In this document: positions 19,913 to 28,424 of the stretch, piece by piece | Layout of the letters: every line of letters starts with the position of its first letter | Position numbering within the stretch: the first letter of the stretch is position 1 | Assembly: GCF_026163565.1 (NCBI RefSeq) | Contig: NZ_JAPDKN010000022.1 | Location: forward strand, 1 to 64,000 | Source of the DNA: Chryseobacterium sp. YIM B08800 | GTDB lineage: Bacteria > Bacteroidota > Bacteroidia > Flavobacteriales > Weeksellaceae | Direction: 5' to 3' | DNA: 64,000 nt | Notes under the pieces: model-generated | Databases searched by the model: none | Told to the model about the DNA's origin: nothing | The model's input: the letters and a program-made list of their open reading frames with translations, nothing else | Translations under genes and position numbers: made by a program

Positions 19913-22108
19913 TTACAAACTCAAAATAATTCCGTTTTCTTTTAATTGCTGCATTGGTTTTGAAAACCAGAATAATTCAAAATCATCAAATTTTTCTTCA
20001 AAATTAAGCTTAAGTTGCTGAAGTGTAATACGTTTCGGACTTTCAAAAGTGTTTTCAGAAATAATTTTTATCAGCCAGTCTGCTTTTTCCTGTTCTAGCT
20101 CTACCTTAACAATGTTGGTTCGTAAATGAAACGTAATTCTCGTATATGCCCATGAGTTCTGCTTTTTTGTTTTTACGTAATTCTCAGCGATTACGTTTTT
20201 CGCTAAAAATATAACTTTAGAATTTCCTTTAAAACTAAATTGATCTTCATCCAACAAACAGTCGTGAATATAATCTGGATGAATCGTTGTTTTCGGAATT
20301 TTAAAATCAAACCAATCCTGCAAAGGAATTTCAAAATTAATTCCGTGCATGAAATTGAACAGAGATTTTTTTAAACCAAAACTAAATTTACTGTGATCGA
20401 TTCCGGTTTTATCTTTGAAATCAATATCATTATTGGCAAATTTAATTTCCTGCTTAATTGGAGTCACTCCAAATTCTTCAGGGTTCTGCCCAACCGGAGA
20501 ATGTGCCGTCATTGCAAACTGATGCCAAAAACCACTTTGCAAAATTCCCATTTCAAAAAGCTGACGAACCATTTCCAAAGAATCTACAGTTTCCTGAATG
20601 GTTTGAGTAGGGTAACCATACATCAAATAAGCATGAACCATAATTCCTGCTTCGGTAAAATTTTTGGTAACTTTTGCAACCTGGTCTACAGAAACCCCTT
20701 TGTCAATTAATTTCAACAATCGATCACTTGCAACTTCAAGCCCGCCCGAAACCGCAACGCAACCCGAAAGTTTTAAAAGAAAACATAAATCCTGAGTGAA
20801 GCTTTTTTCAAAACGAATATTGGTCCACCAAGTTACGACAAGATTTCTTCGTAAAATTTCTAAAGCAACTTCTCGCATCAGAGCTGGAGGAGCGGCTTCG
20901 TCTACAAAATGAAATCCGGTTTCGCCTGTTGTTTTAATTAATTCTTCCATTCTGTCAACCAAAATTTTGGCAGAAATGGGTTCATAAATTTTGATGTAAT
21001 CTAAGGAAATATCGCAAAAAGTACATTTTCCCCAATAGCAACCGTGTGCCATTGTCAATTTATTCCATCTTCCGTCGCTCCATAAACTGTGCATCGGATT
21101 GGCAATTTCAATGACTGAAATATATTTATCTAATTGTAAATCAGTATAATCTGGAGTTCCTATTTCCGATTGTTTGTAATCGTGTTTGGTAGAATTATTT
21201 TTGTAGGTAACTTCTTGGTTTTCAATTAAAAAAGTTCTTTTGAAATGAGATTCTTCGTTTTGCTCAGAATGACAAACATTTTCATAAACTAATTCTAAAG
21301 GAACTTCACCATCATCTAAAGTGATGAAATCGAAAAATTCAAAAACTCTTTGATCTTTAATTTCTCTTAATTCAGTATTCGGAAAACCACCACCCATCGC
21401 AGTTTTAATGTGCGGATAATTTTCTTTTATAAATTTTGCTGAACGAAAAGCTGAATATAAATTTCCGGGAAAAGGAATTGAAAAACAAACAAGTTTAGGT
21501 TGAACCAATTCTAATTTTTTATGTAAGATTTTTAAGGTAAAATCGTCAATAAATGTTTGAGAATCATTTAGTTTTAAATATAGTTCGTCAAAAGAATTGG
21601 CAGATTTTCCTAATCTTTCAGCATATCTGCTAAATCCAAAATCTGAATCTACATTTTCAACAATATAATCAGATAAATCTTCTAAGTATAAAGTTGCCAA
21701 ATGTTTAGCTTTATCCTGAAGTCCCATATTTCCGAAAGCAAATTCCATATCATCCAACTGGTTGAATCGGGAAGCTTCGGGAAGAAAATTCATCGAACAG
21801 ATCTGTCTTGCCAAAGTAGGATTTTTATTCTGGAGAAATAAAATTACCTGATCGATTGTTTTTAAATATTCATCTCTTAAAGCAAAAATTCGCTGCGAGT
21901 TTTCTGAAATATTCTGCAGATCAATTTCGGTATCAAAAATTTTCTGAATTCCATCTTTTGAGAATAAGTCCAAAATCACTTCGATACCCAAATCAATTTG
22001 ATAGCTTGAGATATTTTTGGTATTCAGAAAACCTTTAATATAAGCTGTCGCAGGATAAGGAGTATTGAGTTGTGTAAAAGGCGGAGTGATGAGAAGGAGA
22101 TCTTTCAA
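19913..22108 (-). CDS. B12-binding-type radical SAM protein
   Basis: The 731-residue protein resembles B12-binding radical SAM enzymes: an N-terminal TPPFTQLNTPYPATAYIKGFL segment, a middle strand-loop FPNTELREI region, and the iron-sulfur motif CYWGKCTFC, with four rather than three residues between the first two cysteines. Later come GGLEVASDRLL and HAYLMYGYPTQT, typical of the SAM barrel. It probably uses SAM to make a radical on an unknown substrate. An in-frame block (CHSEQNEESH) is encoded by a dispersed repeat at 21246-21276. Confidence 0.8.
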   Translation of the reverse strand: MKDLLLITPPFTQLNTPYPATAYIKGFLNTKNISSYQIDLGIEVILDLFSKDGIQKIFDTEIDLQNISENSQRIFALRDEYLKTIDQVILFLQNKNPTLARQICSMNFLPEASRFNQLDDMEFAFGNMGLQDKAKHLATLYLEDLSDYIVENVDSDFGFSRYAERLGKSANSFDELYLKLNDSQTFIDDFTLKILHKKLELVQPKLVCFSIPFPGNLYSAFRSAKFIKENYPHIKTAMGGGFPNTELREIKDQRVFEFFDFITLDDGEVPLELVYENVCHSEQNEESHFKRTFLIENQEVTYKNNSTKHDYKQSEIGTPDYTDLQLDKYISVIEIANPMHSLWSDGRWNKLTMAHGCYWGKCTFCDISLDYIKIYEPISAKILVDRMEELIKTTGETGFHFVDEAAPPALMREVALEILRRNLVVTWWTNIRFEKSFTQDLCFLLKLSGCVAVSGGLEVASDRLLKLIDKGVSVDQVAKVTKNFTEAGIMVHAYLMYGYPTQTIQETVDSLEMVRQLFEMGILQSGFWHQFAMTAHSPVGQNPEEFGVTPIKQEIKFANNDIDFKDKTGIDHSKFSFGLKKSLFNFMHGINFEIPLQDWFDFKIPKTTIHPDYIHDCLLDEDQFSFKGNSKVIFLAKNVIAENYVKTKKQNSWAYTRITFHLRTNIVKVELEQEKADWLIKIISENTFESPKRITLQQLKLNFEEKFDDFELFWFSKPMQQLKENGIILSL
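21246..21276. repeat. TTTGTCATT-type repeat fragment within a gene
   Basis: The plus-strand TGAGATTCTTCGTTTTGCTCAGAATGACAAA matches the right end of the elements at 19770 and 36954. On the coding (minus) strand it gives CHSEQNEESH, with no frame break. Confidence 0.75.
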
Positions 22109-22170
22109 AAGGAATTTTTTTGCAAATTTATTCTAAATCTTTATGAATCTGTTTAGGTTTTGAAAAGTTT

Positions 22171-22211
22171 TGCCACGAATACACAAATAAAATATTCGTG
22201 CATTCGTGGCA
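22171..22211. repeat. TGCCACGAAT palindromic repeat, copy 2
   Basis: TGCCACGAATACAC at the left and its inverse CGTGCATTCGTGGCA at the right, with a shorter loop than copies 1, 3, 4 and 5. Confidence 0.85.
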
Positions 22212-22234
22212 ATTATAAAAAATTATGTTTAGTC

Positions 22235-23509
22235 TTAAATTTCTTTGAAACTTAAACCTTGTTCAGATAGTAATTTTTGCTCCTGCTCTTTGTAGTGTCC
22301 ACTTTTTAATTTGTCGTGAATAGCATCAAACGCAGCTAATGTTTCGTTAATTTCTGCATCTGTGTGAGAAGCGGTAGGAATTAATCTTAATAAAATCATT
22401 CCTTTAGGGATTACAGGATAAACCACTACAGAGGTGAAGATTCCGTAATTTTCTCTCAAGTCTTTTACCAAAAGAGTTGCCTCTACTGGAGAACCTTGCA
22501 TCATTACCGGAGTTACACAAGTATTGGTATCACCAATGTTGAAACCTCTTTCGCTAAGTCCGTTTTGTAATTTTAGGGTATTTTCCCAAAGTTTAGCTTT
22601 AATTTCAGGTCTTGTTCTTAGCAATTCCAATCTTTTCAAACCTCCGATTACCATTGGCATTGTTAAAGATTTAGCAAAAATCTGAGATCTTAAATTGAAT
22701 TTCAAATATCTGATGATTTCTTTATCACCTGCGATAAATGCTCCGAAACCAGCCATTGATTTTGCAAAAGTTGAGAAATAAACATCAATCTGATCCTGAC
22801 ATCCTTGCTCTTCTCCAGCTCCGGCTCCTGTTTCACCGAGAGTTCCGAAACCGTGTGCGTCATCAACTAAAAGTCTAAAGTTGTATTTTGATTTTAATTC
22901 GCAGATTTCTTTCAGTTTACCTTGTTGTCCTCTCATTCCGAAAACCCCTTCAGTAATTACCAAAATACCACCACCAGTTTCTTCTGCAACCTTAGTTGCT
23001 CTTTTAAGATTTTTCTCAAGACTTTCAATATCATTGTGTCTGTAAGTAAATCTCTTACCGGCATGAAGTCTTACACCGTCTACGATACAAGCGTGAGAAT
23101 CTACGTCGTAAACAATTACGTCATTTCTGCTTACCAAAGCATCGATGGTAGAAACCATTCCCTGGTAACCGAAATTTAATAAATATGCTGAATCTTTTTG
23201 TACGAATTCTGCCAATTCCTTTTCCAGTTGCAAATGCTGATGCGTTTCACCAGACATTGCTCTTGCTCCCATCGGATAAAACATTCCGTATTCTGCGGCA
23301 GCTTTAGCATCTGCTTCCAAAACTTCAGGATGGTTGCACATTCCCAAATAATCATTAGCACTCCAGAAAATTACTTCTCTTCCCTGAAACTGCATTCTCG
23401 GGCCGATAGGACCCTCTAGTTTAGGGAAAATAAAATATCCTTCACCATAATCTGCAAACTGTCCAAGAGGTCCTGGATTTTCTTTTATTCTTTCAAAAAT
23501 ATCCAACAT
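22235..23509 (-). CDS. PLP alpha-oxoamine synthase, candidate cysteate fatty acyltransferase
   Basis: The 424-residue protein has the alpha-oxoamine synthase fold (AONS, KBL, serine palmitoyltransferase): NDYLG at 52-56, a stacking His139 in VDSHACIVDG, the DDAH of VDDAHGFGTLGE at 216-219, and the PLP lysine at Lys250 in STFAKSMAGFGAF. In this family the enzyme condenses an amino acid with an acyl-thioester. The upstream gene is a cysteine-synthase-like protein, which fits cysteate plus acyl-CoA giving capnine (sulfonolipids). Biotin or sphingolipid use is the alternative; no bioF neighbours are seen. Confidence 0.8.
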   Translation of the reverse strand: MLDIFERIKENPGPLGQFADYGEGYFIFPKLEGPIGPRMQFQGREVIFWSANDYLGMCNHPEVLEADAKAAAEYGMFYPMGARAMSGETHQHLQLEKELAEFVQKDSAYLLNFGYQGMVSTIDALVSRNDVIVYDVDSHACIVDGVRLHAGKRFTYRHNDIESLEKNLKRATKVAEETGGGILVITEGVFGMRGQQGKLKEICELKSKYNFRLLVDDAHGFGTLGETGAGAGEEQGCQDQIDVYFSTFAKSMAGFGAFIAGDKEIIRYLKFNLRSQIFAKSLTMPMVIGGLKRLELLRTRPEIKAKLWENTLKLQNGLSERGFNIGDTNTCVTPVMMQGSPVEATLLVKDLRENYGIFTSVVVYPVIPKGMILLRLIPTASHTDAEINETLAAFDAIHDKLKSGHYKEQEQKLLSEQGLSFKEI

Positions 23510-23530
23510 TATTATTCGTAATTTTTTAAG

Positions 23531-23571
23531 TAAAAAAGCCTTTTGTGGATTACAAAAAAGGCTTTACTTGT
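23531..23571 (-). terminator. Terminator between the two PLP genes
   Basis: AAAGCCTTTTGT pairs with ACAAAAAAGGCTTT-type sequence in inverted orientation, with a T run on the minus strand after the upstream gene. It may only attenuate read-through, since no clear separate promoter for the downstream gene was found. Confidence 0.6.
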
Positions 23572-23586
23572 ATTTGTATTAAAATT

Positions 23587-24624
23587 TTATTTAATGATTT
23601 CGGTCTTAAAGACTTCTTCGTAATTGTGAAAACAATTATTAACGAAACCTTGCTCAGCCATCCATTTATCACTGTAAACTTTGGTAATGTATCTCGATCC
23701 GTGATCCGGGAAGATCAAAACAACCAAATCATTTTCTGAAAACTGGTGAGAATTGGCATACTGCATTAATCCCTGAGTAACTGCACCGGTTGTGTAACCT
23801 CCCATAATCGCTTCTTTTAAAGCAATTTCTCTGGTTCTGTAAGCAGACATTTCGTCGTTTACTCTTACAAACTCATCGATTTTATCAAAAAGAAGAGCGG
23901 AAGGAATTAAATTTTTTCCCATTCCTTCAATCTGATAAGGATGTACATCTTCTTTGTGAATCTCTCCGGTTTCGTGGAAACTTTTTAAAATAGATCCGTC
24001 TGCATCAACACCGATAATTTTGATATCAGGGTTCTTCTCTTTTAAGAATTTTGCAGACCCGGATAAGGTTCCACCAGTACCCGTACAAGCAAAAAGGTGA
24101 GTAATTTTTCCTTGAGTCTGCTCCCAAATTTCAGGACCGGTTGTATGATAGTGCGCATCAATATTCAGCTCATTAAAGTACTGATTGATATACACCGAAT
24201 TTGGAGTTTCAGCAGCAATTCTCTTCGCTACTTCATAATATGATCTCGGGTCATTCGCAGGTACATTCGCAGGACATACATAAACTGTAGCTCCAAGAGC
24301 CTTCAGATAAGCTATTTTTTCGGGTTTTGTCTTGTCGCTCACCGCTAAAATGCATTTGTATCCTTTAATGATGCAAACCATTGCAAGTGAAAAACCGGTA
24401 TTTCCTGAAGTGGTTTCTACAACTACAGAATCTTCCTTTAATAAACCTTTTTTCTCAGCGTTTTCTATAATATGAAGTGCGATTCTATCTTTAGTGGAAT
24501 GTCCAGGATTATATGATTCTAACTTAGCATAAATGGTGGCAGGAATTTCTTTAGTTACGGTATTTAGTTTTACCAAAGGGGTACTCCCAATTAAGCCAAG
24601 AATATTATCGTAAACATTACTCAT
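23587..24624 (-). CDS. Cysteine-synthase-like PLP enzyme, candidate cysteate synthase
   Basis: The 345-residue protein has the O-acetylserine sulfhydrylase fold: a PLP lysine at Lys45 in GHSTKDR, the phosphate/substrate loop TTSGNTG (71-77), and GTGGTLSG. It is longer than CysK and lacks its C-terminal tail. Next to an alpha-oxoamine synthase, the likely role is cysteate production (O-phosphoserine or a related substrate plus sulfite) for sulfonolipids. Cysteine or cystathionine synthesis remains possible. Its -7 box is at 24656 on the minus strand. Confidence 0.78.
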   Translation of the reverse strand: MSNVYDNILGLIGSTPLVKLNTVTKEIPATIYAKLESYNPGHSTKDRIALHIIENAEKKGLLKEDSVVVETTSGNTGFSLAMVCIIKGYKCILAVSDKTKPEKIAYLKALGATVYVCPANVPANDPRSYYEVAKRIAAETPNSVYINQYFNELNIDAHYHTTGPEIWEQTQGKITHLFACTGTGGTLSGSAKFLKEKNPDIKIIGVDADGSILKSFHETGEIHKEDVHPYQIEGMGKNLIPSALLFDKIDEFVRVNDEMSAYRTREIALKEAIMGGYTTGAVTQGLMQYANSHQFSENDLVVLIFPDHGSRYITKVYSDKWMAEQGFVNNCFHNYEEVFKTEIIK

Positions 24625-24655
24625 TATTTGTTATTTTTCAATAAAAATCTGACCG

Positions 24656-24663
24656 CAAAAATA
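24656..24663 (-). promoter_or_regulatory. Putative -7 box of the cysteate-synthase-like gene
   Basis: Minus strand TATTTTTG, matching TAnnTTTG, 32 bases before the ATG at 24624. Confidence 0.5.
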
Positions 24664-24846
24664 CAAAAAAATAAATAATTTCTAAACTTTTAGTTAATTA
24701 TAAGTTCGCTATTTGTATAAATAGGTGATTTATTTTTGCTTGCAGCCTACCGAACAAGACAAAAACTACGCCATAATTTTTAAATTTTGTTAAAATCAAT
24801 ATAAACTAATCTAAAAACCTTATTTTCGCATAATTGATTTTATACT

Positions 24847-27800
24847 ATGAAAAACTGGACTTTTAGGCAATGGAACACCCTTCTCGGATGGGTGACTTTC
24901 GTTATTGCATTTTTCACGTACTTATCAACGATAGAACCCAACTTTAGTTTTTGGGATTGTGGTGAGTACATTTCTTCAGCAGTAAAATTAGAAGTAACGC
25001 ACGCACCCGGAGCGGCTTTATTTCAGATTGTGGGAGCAGTAGCTGCCATTTTTGCTTTAGGTAAAGGTGAAAATTACTCTATCGTGATCAACGCAATGTC
25101 GGCATTATTCAGCGCATTTACAATTTTGTTTCTGTTCTGGACGATTACTCATTTTGTAAGAAGGCTTCTTAACAAAGATTTTGAAGAAATCACAAAACAC
25201 CAAGAGATTTCTATTCTTTTTGCAGGAGTTATCGGAGCTTTATGTTTTACCTTTTCTGATACATTTTGGTTTTCAGCAGTGGAGGGTGAAGTGTACTCAA
25301 TGGCGTCGATGTTCATTGCGCTTTTAGTTTGGTTAATTACTAAATGGGAAAACGAATATCTTGAGAAAGACAATGAAAGATGGATTATTTTAATCTTCTT
25401 TATTTTAGGACTTTCTGTGGGGGTTCACATGATGGGAATGCTTGCAATTCCTGCTGTTTGCTTGGTTTATTACGCAAGAAACTACCAATTTACCTGGAAG
25501 AATTTCATTTTTGCCAACCTTATTACTTTAGGAATTTTAATTATTGTATTTAAAATTATTTTCCCAGTAATCATGTCTTTATTCGGAAGACTTGAAATTT
25601 TCTTTGTAAATGGTTTAGGACTGCCTTTCCATTCAGGAACGATTGCTGGTTTTATTATTATGGTAGCATTGTGCTATTTCTTCATAAGATATGCAAGAAA
25701 ATCGAAGAAAAATATTTTCCAGACGGTAGCTTTATCTGTGGTTTATATGATAATTGGTTTCTCTTGTTGGATGGTAATTCCGATCAGAGCAAATGCAAAC
25801 CCACCAATGAACCTTAATGATCCTGATACTGCAATTGGTATGCTTGATTATTACAACAGAGAGCAATACGGAGACTGGCCTACAATTTACGGGCAAAACT
25901 ATACTGCATTTTTGGATGCAAACGGAATTCAGAAAAATGAAGACGGTAGTTTTAAAACTACAAAAACTGGTGATGTTTACGAAAAAGACGAAAAAACAGG
26001 AACTTACAGAAAAACGAGTGAGCGTTTCAATTATGTTTTTGATAAGTCTCAGGTGAGCTTAATGCCAAGAATGTTTAATGATGATAAAGATGTAATGTCT
26101 AATTACATTTCTATGTACGGCGCACCAGATTTTAAATTTAATTATGCAAACGAAGATGTTGCAGACAGCCCTGAAGCAAAACAGATTTTTGACGAGTTGA
26201 GAGCTAAATATGAAGACGGATCTATTACGGCTGCAGATTATTTAAAAGTAAGACCTTATAATTTAATCACTGTTCAGAAGCCATCTTTTATGCAGAACAT
26301 GGATTATTTTATTACTTTCCAAAACGGATATTATTTCTTAAGATATTTATTATGGAACTTTGCGGGTAGACAAAATGATCTTGAAGGAACAAGAGATACT
26401 ACAAGAGGTAACTGGATTTCAGGAATTGCACCGCTTGATAATGCAATTTTAGGAAATCAGGATGCAATGCCTGCAAAATATAAAAATGAAAGTACTGTTG
26501 CATTCTTCTTTTTACCATTATTATTAGGAATTTTAGGATGTTATTTCCAGTTCAGCAGAGATTTTGGAAGATTCTATGCAATCTTATCATTATTTGTTTT
26601 AACGAGTGTCGGAATTATTTTCTACACGGGAGTAAAACCTTTCGAACCAAGAGAAAGAGATTATGCAATGGTTGGTTCGTTCTATGCTTTTGCGATTTGG
26701 ATTGGTTTGGGAGCCGGAGCAATTCTTTGGTATTTACAGTCTAAAGTAAAATCAAATGTAGCAAATATCGGTTTCGGAGTTATTTTGTTGGGTGTTCCAT
26801 TTATGATGGGCTTCCAAAATTATAATGTACACGACAGAAGCAATAGATATACAGCGTACGATTATTCTTATTCAGTATTAAAATCATTACCAAAAGAAGA
26901 TATTTTATTTGTTTACGGTGATAACGATACGTATCCGGTTTGGGCAATGCAGGAGACTGAAAGATTCAGAGATGATGTGAAAGTAGTTAACTTTACTTTG
27001 CTTTCAACTCCTTGGAACATCGATCAGGTAAAGAGAAAAACGTATAATTCGAATCCGATTCCTAGTCAGCTTACTCATGAAGATTACAGAGACGGTGTGA
27101 ATGACCAGATTTATTTGATGAAAAATAACGACTGGAAAAACATTATTGCCAATCTTCAAGAAGCTGGTGCTCCTCAAAGTATGATTCAGCCTTTTGAGAA
27201 ATATTTGGTTCAGGATTCTATGACTTTGAAAGAAGCAATGAATTTTATTAAAATGAAATCTCCTGAAAAAGATGAAGTTTTAAAAATGATTTTTGGAGAA
27301 GAGCGTTACGAAAAATACAATTTCCTTCCGGTAAGCAAGTTTGTAATTCCTGTAAACAAAGCAAATGCGGTAAAAGCAGGAATCATCAATGCTTCAGACC
27401 TTCCAAATACAGTAGATCAAATCGTTGTTAATTATAAATCAGGAACTTTATACAAGAATAACCTGATGATGTTTGATATCTTGGCAAACTTCGATTGGAA
27501 ACGTCCGATTAACTTCTCTTCAGGTGGAGTTTATGAAAGCGAAAACATTTTCTTCTTAGACGAATATCTTCAGTTTGATGGTTTCAGTTACCAACTGGTT
27601 CCTATTCATACACCAAGAAGCAGCGACGGAGAAATGGGAAGAGTAGATGCAAACTCATTATATAATGTTGTGAAAAACTACAGATGGGGTAATTTCAAAA
27701 ATTTGAAAGTGCACTTTGATGAAACGGCAACTTCAAACATTATGGCCTACAGAAGCTCTGCAAGTAGAGCAGCGGCAGCTTTAGCATTATCTGGTCAGAA

Positions 27801-28332
27801 AGCAAAAGCTTTAGAAATATTAGATATTGCTACAAGAGAAATTCCTGCAGAAAAATATAATGATCCTCGTTCTTTAAGCTCAATGGTTTACGGATACATC
27901 GTTGCCGGACAAGAAGAAAAAGGATTGAAATTAGCCGAAGTTCTTAAAAAAGGAATTTTTGAAGAATACGATTATTATTTATCTTTAAGCCCTTCTGAAC
28001 AAGGATATGTAGGAAGACCGATGAGATCAAAACCAATGGAATATTCATTAGTAGTGACTTCAGTAACCGATGCCTACAAAAAAATAGGTCAGAATGAGAA
28101 AGCTTACAATTATCTTGTGAAATCTATTGAGCCGATTGATAAGAAATTTAATGTATTCATCAAAGATCTTCAACAAATGGGTAAAGAAAAAGCAATGAAA
28201 GAATCTGAAAATGTGCAGAAAATCACACCTTTTTATCAATATTTATTTGATGTGATGGAACCATTCGATTCTACTTATGCTAAAGAAAAAGAAGATCAGA
28301 TTACCACGGCGATCATCAAAGCAACTCAATAA
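24847..28332 (+). CDS. DUF2723 membrane glycosyltransferase-like protein (GT117)
   Basis: The 1161-residue protein has about ten hydrophobic segments in its first 650 residues and then a large soluble region with TPR-like helices (for example ALALSGQKAKALEILDIATREIP). The N-terminal motif SFWDCGEYISSAVKLEVTHAPGAAL is the DUF2723 signature with acidic residues in the first loop, as in GT-C enzymes. Human TMEM260 of this family is an O-mannosyltransferase, so membrane protein glycosylation is plausible but unproven here. The next gene is also GT-C-like. Confidence 0.85.
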   Translation: MKNWTFRQWNTLLGWVTFVIAFFTYLSTIEPNFSFWDCGEYISSAVKLEVTHAPGAALFQIVGAVAAIFALGKGENYSIVINAMSALFSAFTILFLFWTITHFVRRLLNKDFEEITKHQEISILFAGVIGALCFTFSDTFWFSAVEGEVYSMASMFIALLVWLITKWENEYLEKDNERWIILIFFILGLSVGVHMMGMLAIPAVCLVYYARNYQFTWKNFIFANLITLGILIIVFKIIFPVIMSLFGRLEIFFVNGLGLPFHSGTIAGFIIMVALCYFFIRYARKSKKNIFQTVALSVVYMIIGFSCWMVIPIRANANPPMNLNDPDTAIGMLDYYNREQYGDWPTIYGQNYTAFLDANGIQKNEDGSFKTTKTGDVYEKDEKTGTYRKTSERFNYVFDKSQVSLMPRMFNDDKDVMSNYISMYGAPDFKFNYANEDVADSPEAKQIFDELRAKYEDGSITAADYLKVRPYNLITVQKPSFMQNMDYFITFQNGYYFLRYLLWNFAGRQNDLEGTRDTTRGNWISGIAPLDNAILGNQDAMPAKYKNESTVAFFFLPLLLGILGCYFQFSRDFGRFYAILSLFVLTSVGIIFYTGVKPFEPRERDYAMVGSFYAFAIWIGLGAGAILWYLQSKVKSNVANIGFGVILLGVPFMMGFQNYNVHDRSNRYTAYDYSYSVLKSLPKEDILFVYGDNDTYPVWAMQETERFRDDVKVVNFTLLSTPWNIDQVKRKTYNSNPIPSQLTHEDYRDGVNDQIYLMKNNDWKNIIANLQEAGAPQSMIQPFEKYLVQDSMTLKEAMNFIKMKSPEKDEVLKMIFGEERYEKYNFLPVSKFVIPVNKANAVKAGIINASDLPNTVDQIVVNYKSGTLYKNNLMMFDILANFDWKRPINFSSGGVYESENIFFLDEYLQFDGFSYQLVPIHTPRSSDGEMGRVDANSLYNVVKNYRWGNFKNLKVHFDETATSNIMAYRSSASRAAAALALSGQKAKALEILDIATREIPAEKYNDPRSLSSMVYGYIVAGQEEKGLKLAEVLKKGIFEEYDYYLSLSPSEQGYVGRPMRSKPMEYSLVVTSVTDAYKKIGQNEKAYNYLVKSIEPIDKKFNVFIKDLQQMGKEKAMKESENVQKITPFYQYLFDVMEPFDSTYAKEKEDQITTAIIKATQ

Positions 28333-28344
28333 AATAAATACTTA

Positions 28345-28370
28345 AAACGGAACTTCGGTTCCGTTTTTTT
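28345..28370 (+). terminator. Terminator with a TTCG loop
   Basis: AAACGGAAC, loop TTCG, GTTCCGTTT and a T run; an ideal UUCG tetraloop terminator. Confidence 0.95.
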
Positions 28371-28398
28371 TATGTTTGATATTCCTGAAATTTAGGAT

Positions 28399-28406
28399 TA
28401 TATTTG
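28399..28406 (+). promoter_or_regulatory. Putative -7 box of the second membrane gene
   Basis: TATATTTG matches TAnnTTTG, 18 bases before the ATG at 28425. Confidence 0.6.
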
Positions 28407-28424
28407 TGTAACTAAAAAAACGCA

